From positions 1-12,570 of the forward strand of contig CAMYVI010000046.1 in the NCBI GenBank assembly GCA_947302185.1: DNA of 12,570 nt, read 5' to 3'. Positions within the stretch are counted from its first letter, which is position 1. Each line of letters opens with the position of its first letter. The position numbers were made by a program, and so were the translations under genes. This DNA comes from an uncultured Lachnospiraceae bacterium. GTDB lineage: Bacteria; Bacillota_A; Clostridia; Lachnospirales; Lachnospiraceae. The notes below the pieces were generated by a model, which saw only the letters and a program-made list of their open reading frames with translations, was not told the DNA's origin and searched no databases. Positions 1-7,990 of the stretch are shown here, one piece after another.

Positions 1-2132
1 GCCTGATTTTCTGCGCATTTTATGTGTGTGTAAGGGTCTTTATGAGAAGACTGCGCTCATTTCCGCGGTATTTCTGGGATGCCTTTCATCTTGCATGGGT
101 CATGGGTCTCGGAGTGGGGATCGGTTTTATTACCCTTCTGCCGGCAGTTGCGGCCATTTTAAGTGTATCGTCACGACTGGCGACTCAGGAACCTCTGATG
201 CAGAGACTTTTCGTTCAGTATCCGAAAATCTATTACAGCACTCTGGTGGGACGATTATTCGGCAGCACATTCAAGGGAATTTCCGATTACAGAGGTTTTT
301 TCAATTATTATGAAGATCCCTGCCTGTTCTTCTCGATTCTCTTCGTCATTCTTCTGGCACAGTATCTTTTCCTTATTCCGTCGATAAGCGTGCGCGTCGC
401 CGATCATGCGGCCGCCGGCGGCAAAAGATTCGCCGTGAATAAGATCAAGCTCATCGCGTGTCAGTATGTCCTTTTGGTCTTTGTTGCCGGCTGCCTTTCA
501 TGGTCGGGAACCGGAACTGTTTTTAACGGGTTCACTCAATTTTTCTCCAGGTACATGTTCATCTGCATGCCGTATTTTGCACTGATCGCAGCGTTCACTC
601 TGAATGAGATATTCAGGAGAAAGAAAGCCAGTTACATCGGACTCGCTCTCGGCGGTCTTGTAACGGCAAGATTCTGTTTTGTCTATTATATCGATCAGGG
701 CATTGCGAATCCGAAATACGCAGCTCTTGTACACCTTATATGCTGTATCTTTATCTGCGCGGTTTTCGTACTGTATTCTATCGGCAGACTCGACTTTATC
801 AGGAAATATCTGATCATCGCGCTTGCATGTCTGCTGTTTCTGGATGTCACGGTGGACAATATAGCCAACTTCAGAGGCCGTGATACCGTACTGAAAGGGG
901 GCAGGTACTTTTCGGAACTGTATGATGAGGATACGCTCAGCGCTTTGTCGTGGATCAGGCAGAATGACGGACAGTGGTACCGGATCGAGAAGGCATACGG
1001 CGCTACAATGTGCACGGATTCCATGGTCCAGGGATATCATCCGATCAGTGCATATAACTCGACGCAGAACGCAAACATCCAGAACTACGTCAATATGTAT
1101 TGGGATGATATTCTCTATAACGATATAAATCACTATCTCTATGTACTGGGGTGTGCCGACACAACACAGTCAAGCCTGTGCGGCATTAAATATGTTCTCA
1201 GCAAAAACAGCGAAGCCGTCATTCCCGATACCGAAGCCGTCAGGCAGTTCGGCGATGTTTATGTATATCGGTTCAAGGACGTGGGTAATATCTGCTCCTA
1301 TTATCCTTACAGTGATGTGTCAGGAACGTTCGGCAAGGCCAGCGACGGGTTCACGAGTACAGTGACGGTCGATTATGACCGAAGGGACACAAAAGCTCAG
1401 ATATACATGAAGGATAACGGAAAAAACGGCAGAATTGACGGGAATGTAACGGTCATTCAGCAAGGTGTTCTGTTCATCGCCATTCCTTTTGAAAACGGCT
1501 GGTCTGTCTATGTAGACGGTGAAAAGACAGAAATGCGGAAAGCCAACGAAGGCTTCATCGGCGTTGATCTCGAGGCCGGAACACATGATATAAGCCTTCG
1601 GTATGTATGTCCGGGACTTATAAAAGGCATCATTGTATCTCTCTTTTCGGTCATGCTGCTCATTTTGTTTTCTGTTCTCATCCGTAAGCGGGACGCAAAA
1701 ACAGAGGGGCGTGACAATTGGTATAATGTGACGCCGGCCGAGCTTGCAATCGGAGCGGTTCTCATCCCTGTCATCCGCAGAATCAGACCTGAAACGGCGG
1801 ATGCATATCAGGCTGGTCTTGAGCCGCCGGAGCCGAAACCGACTCGCAGAAAGCCAAAGCGCAGAGGAGAGAAGAAGGCTGTGCCGGGTGAAAAGCAGAG
1901 CTTACCCGGGAAGAAAAGACCGGTACCCGGATCAAACAGGAAACAAAGCACAGAGACCGGAACTGATCTGAATAACAGGCCTGCATCAGGATCAAAACGA
2001 AAACAAGGCACAGAGACCGGCCCTGATCTGAATAACAGAACGGCAACCGCACCGGATCCGGTAAACAGCCCGGCGGCCGGGCCGAAAAAGAAAAGGAAGA
2101 GAAAGAAACGTGCTGATCATAACACCTTATAA
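1..2132 (+). CDS. YfhO-family membrane protein (GT-C type glycosyltransferase), 5'-truncated
   Basis: The reading frame is open from base 3, before the first possible start (GTG at 24), so the N-terminus lies outside the window. Seen: about seven hydrophobic segments in the first 280 codons, a large polar domain of about 250 residues with Tyr/Asn-rich stretches, one last membrane segment (about 1626-1682), then an Arg/Lys-rich tail to the stop at 2130. Many membrane spans, an outer domain and a final span are the layout of the YfhO family. In Bacillus, YfhO works with CsbB to decorate lipoteichoic acid with sugars from undecaprenyl phosphate. Inferred role: transfer of sugar onto a surface polymer outside the membrane. 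None of the GT2 enzymes here has the C-terminal helices of a CsbB/GtrB partner, so that partner is not in the window. The tail of about 149 codons, with repeats, is not a family feature I know. It overlaps the next gene by 23 bp. Confidence 0.82.
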   Translation, partial: LIFCAFYVCVRVFMRRLRSFPRYFWDAFHLAWVMGLGVGIGFITLLPAVAAILSVSSRLATQEPLMQRLFVQYPKIYYSTLVGRLFGSTFKGISDYRGFFNYYEDPCLFFSILFVILLAQYLFLIPSISVRVADHAAAGGKRFAVNKIKLIACQYVLLVFVAGCLSWSGTGTVFNGFTQFFSRYMFICMPYFALIAAFTLNEIFRRKKASYIGLALGGLVTARFCFVYYIDQGIANPKYAALVHLICCIFICAVFVLYSIGRLDFIRKYLIIALACLLFLDVTVDNIANFRGRDTVLKGGRYFSELYDEDTLSALSWIRQNDGQWYRIEKAYGATMCTDSMVQGYHPISAYNSTQNANIQNYVNMYWDDILYNDINHYLYVLGCADTTQSSLCGIKYVLSKNSEAVIPDTEAVRQFGDVYVYRFKDVGNICSYYPYSDVSGTFGKASDGFTSTVTVDYDRRDTKAQIYMKDNGKNGRIDGNVTVIQQGVLFIAIPFENGWSVYVDGEKTEMRKANEGFIGVDLEAGTHDISLRYVCPGLIKGIIVSLFSVMLLILFSVLIRKRDAKTEGRDNWYNVTPAELAIGAVLIPVIRRIRPETADAYQAGLEPPEPKPTRRKPKRRGEKKAVPGEKQSLPGKKRPVPGSNRKQSTETGTDLNNRPASGSKRKQGTETGPDLNNRTATAPDPVNSPAAGPKKKRKRKKRADHNTL
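1929..2039 (+). repeat. Two-copy 60-bp in-frame tandem repeat in the YfhO tail
   Basis: The unit starting at 1929 recurs at 1989. Over the first 51 bases of the unit, 44 match. Each copy encodes a peptide of the form GS(N/K)RKQ(S/G)TETG(T/P)DLNNR. Just upstream, 1881-1943 encodes three heptads of the form (V/L)PGxxxx, so the tail seems to have grown by stepwise duplication. The period is a multiple of three, which keeps the frame. Confidence 0.85.
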
Positions 2133-3918
2133 GATAAAAAAAGCCTTTCTGTATTTTAAACACTTTGGACCGAAAGAATTCATGAATCATCTTCTGGACC
2201 GTCTGGAACCGGAGGATGTTCCCTATGAAAAATGGTATTCGGAGCACTCGCCGGGAAAAGACATTCTGGAAAAGCAGAGGAGATCCGGCCTGGATAAGTC
2301 GGATTCGGCAGTTACTTTCTCCATTGTCGTGCCGGCATACTGTACTGCGGAACGGATACTCCGGGAGATGATCGAGTCCGTGAAGGCTCAGACATACGGG
2401 AAATGGGAGCTCTGCATCGCCGACGCTTCCGACCGGGAGAACGCTTCCGGACAAAAAAGTGTGGAAGAGGTCGTTCGCTCCTATGCAAGGGAGGACAGGC
2501 GGATCCTCTATAAAAAGCTCGATGAGAATAAAGGAATTTCCGAGAATACAAACGCAGCAATGAGTATGTCATCAGGAGAATATATATGTTTTCTCGACCA
2601 TGATGACCTCATTGCGCCTCAGGCCCTGTACATGTACGCCGAAGAAATAAAAAAGAGCGGAGCGGATTTCCTGTATTCTGATGAGGATAAAGTGACAGAG
2701 GACGGATCAAAGCATCTTCAGCCGCATTTTAAACCGGATTTCAACCTCGACTTATTAAGGTCCAATAATTATATTACCCATTTCGTCGCACTGAAAAGGA
2801 CTCTGGCAGAGGAGATCGGAGGGTTCCGTCCGGAGATGAACGGGGCTCAGGATTATGACTTTATACTGCGCAGCACCGAAAAGGCCGGTCATATAGCCCA
2901 TATTCCGGAGATTTTGTATCACTGGAGGATATCCGGTACTTCGACCGCCGACAATCCGATGAGCAAGCAGTATGCTTATGAGGCAGGGAAGCGGGCTATA
3001 GAGGAGCACCTCAAAAGGACCGGCTCGGAAGGGACTGTAGAACTGCTTCCTGACTTCGGATTTTACAGAGTGAGATACCCTGTCAGAGGAAATCCTAAGG
3101 TATCGATCATAATTCCAAATAAGGATCAGGCCGATGTGCTCAAAAGCTGCATTGATTCGGTTCTCTCGGCTTCCTACGGCAACTTCGAGATAATAATCGT
3201 TGAAAACGGGAGCACTGAGCGGAGTACATTTGATTATTACAGGGAACTTTCCGAGAATCCGAAGATACGGCTTGTCAGATGGAAAAAACCTTTTAATTAT
3301 TCTGCAATCAACAACTACGGCGTGAGATTTGCCCGGGGACAGTATCTCCTTTTTCTCAATAACGATGTGAGGGCAACCATAACTCCGGACTGGCTTTCTG
3401 AGATGCTTGGGGTATGCCAGAGAAAGGATGTCGGAATTGTGGGCTGCAGGCTGTATTACCCGAACAACAAGATCCAACACGCAGGCATCATAATGGGGAT
3501 AGGAGGAGTCGCGGGCGCCATGTTCGTGGATCTGCCGAGGGGACGGAGCGGTTATATGCATAAAGCCGCCATTATGCAGGACCTTTCCGCAGTGACTGCG
3601 GCATGTATGCTCGTGAAAAGAGAAGCATTCGAAAAAGTATCCGGTTTTACAGAGGAACTTGCGGTTGCTTTTAACGATGTGGACTTCTGCCTTAAAGTGG
3701 GAAAATGCGGCCTTCGCGTCGTCTATGATCCCTACGCGGAACTCTATCATGACGAATCGCGGACCCGCGGACCTGAAGATTCGCCTGAAAAAGTTAAAAG
3801 GTTCCAGGATGAGATTGAATATATGCGCACGAATTGGCTTGATATCCTGAAGGACGGGGATCCGTACTACAACAAGAATCTATCTCTCAAGAAATGGAAC
3901 TATTCGTTAAAGGCTTAA
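2110..3918 (+). CDS. Bimodular family 2 glycosyltransferase (two GT-A domains)
   Basis: A 602-residue cytoplasmic enzyme with an N-terminal region (1-68, with the PYEKWYSEH segment common in this family) and two GT2 domains. Domain 1 (about 70-275) opens with SIVVPAY and has DHDD at 163-166 as its metal/nucleotide-sugar motif. Domain 2 (about 330-550) opens with VSIIIPNKD and has NND at 417-419 and NDVDFCLK at 522-529. Such tandem GT2 proteins are common in Clostridia and streptococcal-type loci for rhamnose-rich and other cell-wall polysaccharides. Two active sites suggest two successive sugar additions; donor and acceptor cannot be read from sequence. I keep the GTG start at 2110 because AGGAAGAG lies just upstream and the N-terminus fits the family; the next ATG (2182) would remove conserved residues. 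The start lies inside the YfhO gene, so translation is probably coupled. The next gene follows after 19 bp. Confidence 0.9.
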   Translation: MLIITPYKIKKAFLYFKHFGPKEFMNHLLDRLEPEDVPYEKWYSEHSPGKDILEKQRRSGLDKSDSAVTFSIVVPAYCTAERILREMIESVKAQTYGKWELCIADASDRENASGQKSVEEVVRSYAREDRRILYKKLDENKGISENTNAAMSMSSGEYICFLDHDDLIAPQALYMYAEEIKKSGADFLYSDEDKVTEDGSKHLQPHFKPDFNLDLLRSNNYITHFVALKRTLAEEIGGFRPEMNGAQDYDFILRSTEKAGHIAHIPEILYHWRISGTSTADNPMSKQYAYEAGKRAIEEHLKRTGSEGTVELLPDFGFYRVRYPVRGNPKVSIIIPNKDQADVLKSCIDSVLSASYGNFEIIIVENGSTERSTFDYYRELSENPKIRLVRWKKPFNYSAINNYGVRFARGQYLLFLNNDVRATITPDWLSEMLGVCQRKDVGIVGCRLYYPNNKIQHAGIIMGIGGVAGAMFVDLPRGRSGYMHKAAIMQDLSAVTAACMLVKREAFEKVSGFTEELAVAFNDVDFCLKVGKCGLRVVYDPYAELYHDESRTRGPEDSPEKVKRFQDEIEYMRTNWLDILKDGDPYYNKNLSLKKWNYSLKA

Positions 3919-3937
3919 AGGATAACGGAGAAAAATT

Positions 3938-4912
3938 ATGGCGTATAAGGTTTCGGTGATAATCCCGAATTATAACGGAATGGATTTCTTCAGGCCATGT
4001 CTTACATCCATTATGGCGCAGACCCGGCCGGCAGACAGGATCATAGTGGTTGATAACGGCTCGGAAGACGGAAGCGCTGATGCAATCGAGCAGGAATTTC
4101 CGGAAGCACAGCTGATACGTCATCCGGAGAACACCGGATTCTGCGGAGCTGTAAACGCAGGAATCAAAGCGTCCTGGGACTGTGATTATGTGATTCTTCT
4201 CAACAACGATACGAAAGCGGACAGCAGGTTCGTTGAGGAGCTGCTGAAAGCAATCGCCGGCAAGGAGAAGGTGTTTTCATGCCAGGCAAAGATGCTGAAG
4301 ATGAGCGACCCGGAACTGTGTGATGACGCCGGAGATTATTACTGTTCATTCGGCTGGGCTTTTGCCAGAGGCAGGGGAAAACCGGAAGAGAACTATCGCA
4401 GACCATGTGCCATATTTTCAAGCTGTGCCGGCGCAGCGATATACAGCATGAAAATACTGAAGGAAATCGGATTGTTCGATGAGAATCACTTTGCGTATCT
4501 GGAAGACACGGATATAGGATGGCGGGCAAGAATCCTTGGATACCGGAATATTTTCATTCCCCGGGCAAAAGTGCTGCATGTCGGAAGCGCCTCCACGGGT
4601 TCCGTGTATAATGATTTCAAAGTGAAAAATACGTCGAGGAACAGCATCTACCTGATTTATAAGAATATGCCGCCGGCACAGATTCTGCTGAATCTGCCGC
4701 TTCTGATCCCCGGTTTTATGATAAAGGCAGCCTTTTTTACTGCCAAAGGATTCGGCAGAGAGTACATGGGCGGTATCCGTAAAGGCTTTTCTCTGTGCAG
4801 AAAAGGCAGAGAAGAAGGAAAAAAGATTTCTTACAATAACAAAAATATTCTGAATTATACGAGGATACAGATTGAATTGTGGGTTAATTGCCCGAGAAGA
4901 TTGTTTAATTAG
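3938..4912 (+). CDS. Family 2 glycosyltransferase, rhamnosyltransferase-like
   Basis: A 324-residue enzyme with one GT-A domain. Seen: VSVIIPNYNG at 5-14, IIVVDNGSEDGS at 35-46, NTGFCGAVNAG at 65-75, the metal-binding NND at 89-91, and EDTDIGWR at 189-196, which holds the likely catalytic base. These match the WbbL-like GT2 group, which often moves rhamnose from dTDP-rhamnose, though other sugars are possible. A hydrophobic stretch at about 248-267 may hold the protein to the inner membrane face; it is too weak to call a confident span. A GGAG ribosome binding site precedes the ATG, and the gene lies 19 bp after the tandem GT2 gene, so the two very probably share a transcript with YfhO. It looks like the last gene of that unit because a terminator-like hairpin overlaps its stop codon. 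Confidence 0.9.
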   Translation: MAYKVSVIIPNYNGMDFFRPCLTSIMAQTRPADRIIVVDNGSEDGSADAIEQEFPEAQLIRHPENTGFCGAVNAGIKASWDCDYVILLNNDTKADSRFVEELLKAIAGKEKVFSCQAKMLKMSDPELCDDAGDYYCSFGWAFARGRGKPEENYRRPCAIFSSCAGAAIYSMKILKEIGLFDENHFAYLEDTDIGWRARILGYRNIFIPRAKVLHVGSASTGSVYNDFKVKNTSRNSIYLIYKNMPPAQILLNLPLLIPGFMIKAAFFTAKGFGREYMGGIRKGFSLCRKGREEGKKISYNNKNILNYTRIQIELWVNCPRRLFN

Positions 4913-4935
4913 TTAGACAAATTTTCTTTTTTTTT
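4901..4935 (+). terminator. AU-rich intrinsic terminator overlapping the GT2 stop codon
   Basis: TTGTTTAA (4901-4908) pairs with TTAGACAA (4913-4920), eight pairs including one G-U, across a four-base loop that holds the stop codon. A run rich in T follows (4921-4935, nine consecutive T at the end). The stem can be lengthened past a one-base bulge by pairing GAGAAGA with the start of the T run. GC content of the stem is low, so termination may be partial. Confidence 0.5.
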
Positions 4936-4959
4936 AATATTTACCGGGGAAATTCTGCC

Positions 4960-4988
4960 TTGCATTAAGTGCATCTCTATAGTATAGT
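4960..4988 (+). promoter_or_regulatory. Candidate sigma-A promoter for the phosphotransferase-LCP unit
   Basis: TTGCAT (4960-4965) and TATAGT (4983-4988) are separated by exactly 17 bp, directly after the terminator-like hairpin. The -10 box matches the consensus at five of six positions, the -35 at three. A start near 4995 would give an untranslated leader of about 150 nt. A second perfect TATAAT at 5106-5111 has no good -35 and could be an alternative closer promoter. Confidence 0.42.
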
Positions 4989-4998
4989 TGATGGGAAA

Positions 4999-5111
4999 TG
5001 TCACCGGATACCTGTGTCATCCGATATTGATGTTCAGTTGGGTATTGAGGCATAAACAGCTGTGTAACTGTCAGGCCGTTCGGCCGGTTGAATTACTGAT
5101 AATTTTATAAT
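4999..5111 (+). promoter_or_regulatory. Leader with direct repeat, hairpins and a second -10 box
   Basis: The spacer contains an imperfect direct repeat, TGTCACCGGATA (4999-5010) and TGTCATCCGATA (5015-5026), matching at 10 of 12 bases and offset by 16 bp. The same bases can form a CGGAT/ATCCG stem (5005-5009 with 5019-5023). An inverted repeat GGCCG-TT-CGGCC lies at 5074-5085, ending 20 bp before TATAAT at 5106. Repeats at these positions could bind a regulator or shape the leader RNA. I do not recognise a known riboswitch class. The assignment is only by position and symmetry. Confidence 0.3.
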
Positions 5112-5143
5112 ACGGACATACGAAATCTTGAAGGTAATCGAAA

Positions 5144-6550
5144 TTGATAGAAGAAAATCAGAAGTTTTATAACCGGTTTCTGGCTGTCATCGATGGGGTA
5201 ATCATCTGCATTTCGTACTGGCTCGCCTGGTATTTCAGATACAGGAGCACGCTCCTTTTCAGCAGTTCATTTGAAGCTGTTCCGCAAAGGGTTTATATGC
5301 GTGCGCTTTATTTCGTAGTACCGTCCATGCTTGTCATCTACTCCGCATGTAATCTTTACACTTCTAACCGTGTAAAAGGCAGAAGGCTTGAGATAGCATC
5401 CATCCTGCAGGCAAACGCAATCGGCGGGTTGATTTTCATGTCAGCTCTGCAGCTCCTGCATCAGACATATTGGTCCAGATGGTTCGTTTTCCTCTTTTTC
5501 TGCTTCAATGTCGTATTGGATACCATTGTGCGTTTTACGCTCTGGACCATATTGAAGCGGTATCGCAAGAAGGGCTTGAATCAGCGTTCTGTGGTCCTTG
5601 TAGGTTACAGCCGTGCAGCGGAAGAATATATTGATCGAGTAGTACAGAATCCTCAGTGGGGTTATAATATTCGCGGTATTCTGGATGACAGAATAGAAGC
5701 AGGTACTACTTACAAAGGAATCAAAGTTATCGGACGGATTGATAATCTGATGATCATACTTCCGGAGAATCATCTCGATGAGATTGCGATCACACTTGGA
5801 TTGAAAGAGTATTCGCGTCTGGAGGAGATCGTTGCGCTGTGCGAGAAATCGGGAGTACATACGAAATTCATTCCGGACTATAATAATATCATTCCGACAA
5901 AACCTTATACGGAAGATATAATGGGAATGCCGGTCATAAATATCCGATACGTTCCGCTTTCGAATACATTCAGGGCTGCTGAAAAGCGGCTCATGGATAT
6001 CGTGGGAAGTATATGCGCTATTATTCTTGCCTTGCCGGTAATGATCATATTTTCAATAATCATTAAAGCGACATCTCCCGGACCGCTGATTTATAAACAG
6101 GAGCGGGTAGGGCTGCATAATCGTCCTTTTATGATGTATAAGTTCAGGTCAATGGTAGTCCAGGAAGAGAAGGCGGAAAAGAAGGCATGGACTGTCAGAG
6201 ACGATCCGCGCGTCACCGGAGTCGGACGGATCATGAGAAAGACCAGCATAGATGAGCTTCCGCAGCTTTTTAATGTGTTAAAAGGAGAAATGTCACTTGT
6301 AGGACCGCGTCCGGAGCGACCGTTCTTCGTTGAAAAATTCCAGGAGGAAATCCCGCGGTACATGGTAAAGCACCAGGTGAGACCCGGGATGACAGGATGG
6401 GCGCAGATTCACGGCTACAGAGGTGATACATCAATAAAGAAGAGGATTGAGTATGATCTTTATTATATCGAGAACTGGACATTGGGTCTCGATATCAAAA
6501 TTATGATCATGACAATCTTTAAAGGGTTCATTAATAATAACGCTTATTAA
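5144..6550 (+). CDS. Polyprenyl-phosphate sugar-1-phosphate transferase (WcaJ/CpsE-like initiating enzyme)
   Basis: A 468-residue enzyme, the usual length for the polyprenyl glycosylphosphotransferase family. It loads the first sugar phosphate (often glucose- or galactose-1-phosphate) from a UDP-sugar onto undecaprenyl phosphate. Seen: hydrophobic helices in about 12-130, a middle nucleotide-binding-like domain from about 148 (VVLVGYSRAAEE) to 270, and a catalytic C-terminal domain with KRLMDIVGS (281-289), SPGPLIYKQERVG (311-323), KFRSM (333-337), DELPQLFNVL (370-379), SLVGPRPE (384-391) and RPGMTGWAQ (413-421). All signature blocks are intact, so it should be active. The start is TTG at 5144: an in-frame stop lies at 5135-5137, AAGG stands nine bases upstream, and the next ATG (codon 52) would remove a membrane helix. 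The gene opens a probable two-gene unit with the LCP gene 49 bp downstream. The exact sugar is not determined. Confidence 0.93.
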   Translation: MIEENQKFYNRFLAVIDGVIICISYWLAWYFRYRSTLLFSSSFEAVPQRVYMRALYFVVPSMLVIYSACNLYTSNRVKGRRLEIASILQANAIGGLIFMSALQLLHQTYWSRWFVFLFFCFNVVLDTIVRFTLWTILKRYRKKGLNQRSVVLVGYSRAAEEYIDRVVQNPQWGYNIRGILDDRIEAGTTYKGIKVIGRIDNLMIILPENHLDEIAITLGLKEYSRLEEIVALCEKSGVHTKFIPDYNNIIPTKPYTEDIMGMPVINIRYVPLSNTFRAAEKRLMDIVGSICAIILALPVMIIFSIIIKATSPGPLIYKQERVGLHNRPFMMYKFRSMVVQEEKAEKKAWTVRDDPRVTGVGRIMRKTSIDELPQLFNVLKGEMSLVGPRPERPFFVEKFQEEIPRYMVKHQVRPGMTGWAQIHGYRGDTSIKKRIEYDLYYIENWTLGLDIKIMIMTIFKGFINNNAY

Positions 6551-6599
6551 TATCGCGTTGTGTTTAATTACAAGCTTTCCTGAAGGAGCAGAAGTCAAC

Positions 6600-7775
6600 A
6601 TGGCCACTAATAAGAAAAGAAGAAAAAAGAAAAAGAAAAATGGCGGCAATATAGTATTATTTGTTGTCGAGATCGTTGTGCTTGTCGTGCTTGTGGTGGG
6701 TATTTTTGCATTTGCCAAAATTAATCGCTCTCTGAATGAGAACCTCGGAACAGATATGGCCGGGGCTGTGGTAAATGACAATACAGATGACGTAGTCATC
6801 AATACAGAAGTGGCGACAAATGAAAGACTGACCGGTTATACAAATGTCGCACTGGTCGGTATCGATACCCGCGAACAGGATATCGATTACGCCAACAGTG
6901 ATACCATGCTGGTCGCGAGTATCAATAATGATACATGGGGCGTCAGAATGATTTCTCTTTACCGCGATACCTATGTCATTATTGATCCCGACAGTGAAAA
7001 CGGAAGCTATAATAAAGCCAATGCTGCTTATGCATACGGCAGTGTCAATCAGTTCCTGTCCATGTTGAATGCCAATCTGGATCTCAACATAGAAAAGTAC
7101 GTCATCGTTGACTTTACTGCAGTGGCGACATTGATTGATGATCTCGGCGGTATCAGTGTCACGCTCACGGAACAGGAAGTAGTGCATCTGAACAACTACT
7201 GTGTCGAGACGGCTGAGGTCACGGGTATGCCGTACACTCCTCTTGAATACGAAGAGGGCCAGGAAGCAAGAGAATATAATCTGAACGGCGTTCAGGGCGT
7301 TTCTTACGCGAGAATCCGTTATACGGAAGGAAACGACCCCAAGAGAACACAGCGCCAGAGGCTTGTTATCGAGAAAATTGTAGAAAAGGCCAAGGGAAAA
7401 GGACTATCGGCCGTTACTGCAATAATCGAAGATGTATTTCCGAAGATCAAGACCAACTTTACAAGCTCACAGCTCATAAAGATGGCAAGTCAGATGTTCC
7501 ATTACAATATTGAATATACGAGCGGTTTTCCGTTTGAGCATCTTGAAACGGACATCGGAGATCTTGACGCCGTTATTCCGGTCACGCTTGCCGATAACGT
7601 CAAGGAACTCCATGAGTTCTTATTCGATGATACGAATTATGTAGTATCGGCGAATGTGAAGAAATACAGCGATAAGATCGAGGCGGACAGCGGTTTCGGG
7701 CAAGGCTACAGAGATGCCGCCATTGAGAACGGAATCGTACCTGATACGGGCAGTGAGGCTGATCTTGCAAGATAA
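6600..7775 (+). CDS. LytR-CpsA-Psr (LCP) family cell-wall polymer ligase
   Basis: LCP enzymes move lipid-linked glycans or teichoic acids onto peptidoglycan at the outer membrane face. The 391-residue protein has a strongly basic cytoplasmic start (KKRRKKKKK at 5-13), one membrane segment at about 18-39, then an outer domain with VALVGIDTR (83-91), SDTML (100-104), ISLYRDTYV (118-126) and YARIRYTEGNDPKRTQRQR (236-254). The Asp and Arg residues of these blocks bind the polyprenyl pyrophosphate in the family. I start at ATG 6600, with AAGGAG at 6583-6588, rather than the in-frame TTG at 6558, which has no ribosome binding site and adds an unlikely prefix. A low-complexity linker (about 43-78) joins anchor and catalytic domain. 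No further domain follows the LCP region that I recognise. It probably shares a transcript with the initiating phosphotransferase, pairing the first and last steps of the pathway. Confidence 0.93.
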   Translation: MATNKKRRKKKKKNGGNIVLFVVEIVVLVVLVVGIFAFAKINRSLNENLGTDMAGAVVNDNTDDVVINTEVATNERLTGYTNVALVGIDTREQDIDYANSDTMLVASINNDTWGVRMISLYRDTYVIIDPDSENGSYNKANAAYAYGSVNQFLSMLNANLDLNIEKYVIVDFTAVATLIDDLGGISVTLTEQEVVHLNNYCVETAEVTGMPYTPLEYEEGQEAREYNLNGVQGVSYARIRYTEGNDPKRTQRQRLVIEKIVEKAKGKGLSAVTAIIEDVFPKIKTNFTSSQLIKMASQMFHYNIEYTSGFPFEHLETDIGDLDAVIPVTLADNVKELHEFLFDDTNYVVSANVKKYSDKIEADSGFGQGYRDAAIENGIVPDTGSEADLAR

Positions 7776-7822
7776 CGGTCAAGTCGGAGAAAGCTTAATT
7801 ATTTAACCGAAAAACATTAAAG

Positions 7823-7866
7823 AGTACCATCTTTTTCGCACATGAAGAAGATGGTACTTTTCTTTT
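7823..7866 (+). terminator. Strong intrinsic terminator after the LCP gene
   Basis: AGTACCATCTTTTTC (7823-7837) pairs with GAAGAAGATGGTACT (7844-7858): 15 pairs with a single G-U, loop of six bases, followed by TTTTCTTTT and preceded by A-rich sequence. This is the clearest terminator in the window and separates the phosphotransferase-LCP unit from the next GT2 gene. Confidence 0.88.
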
Positions 7867-7990
7867 CATGTAAAGACGTAGTAAAATAATAAGGTGAACG
7901 CAAAAGAGAAGCTTCTTTTCACTTCTGCGATAATATGCTCAGCTGCGGCAATCATAGATTGTCCGTGCTGAATAAGGGGAGACCAGAACA

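Noticed and set aside
1783..2454. Antisense frame of 223 codons with repeated Cys/Phe/Asp segments
   Set aside because: Its internal repeats are the 60-bp repeats of the YfhO tail read backwards; it also crosses two sense genes with good evidence.
2755..3750. Long antisense open frame of 331 codons opposite the tandem GT2 gene
   Set aside because: It lies wholly within a gene with intact GT2 motifs, has no recognisable domain and no ribosome binding site; it is a codon-bias shadow.
6603..6643. A-rich run at the start of the LCP gene as a possible frameshift or slippage site
   Set aside because: The run simply encodes the Lys/Arg-rich flank before the membrane anchor, and the reading frame continues without any alternative product worth proposing.
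7894..7971. Possible 25-residue peptide starting at GTG in the spacer before the FDHGGTRN-type GT2 gene
   Set aside because: No properly spaced ribosome binding site, a GTG start and no family resemblance; such short frames are expected by chance.
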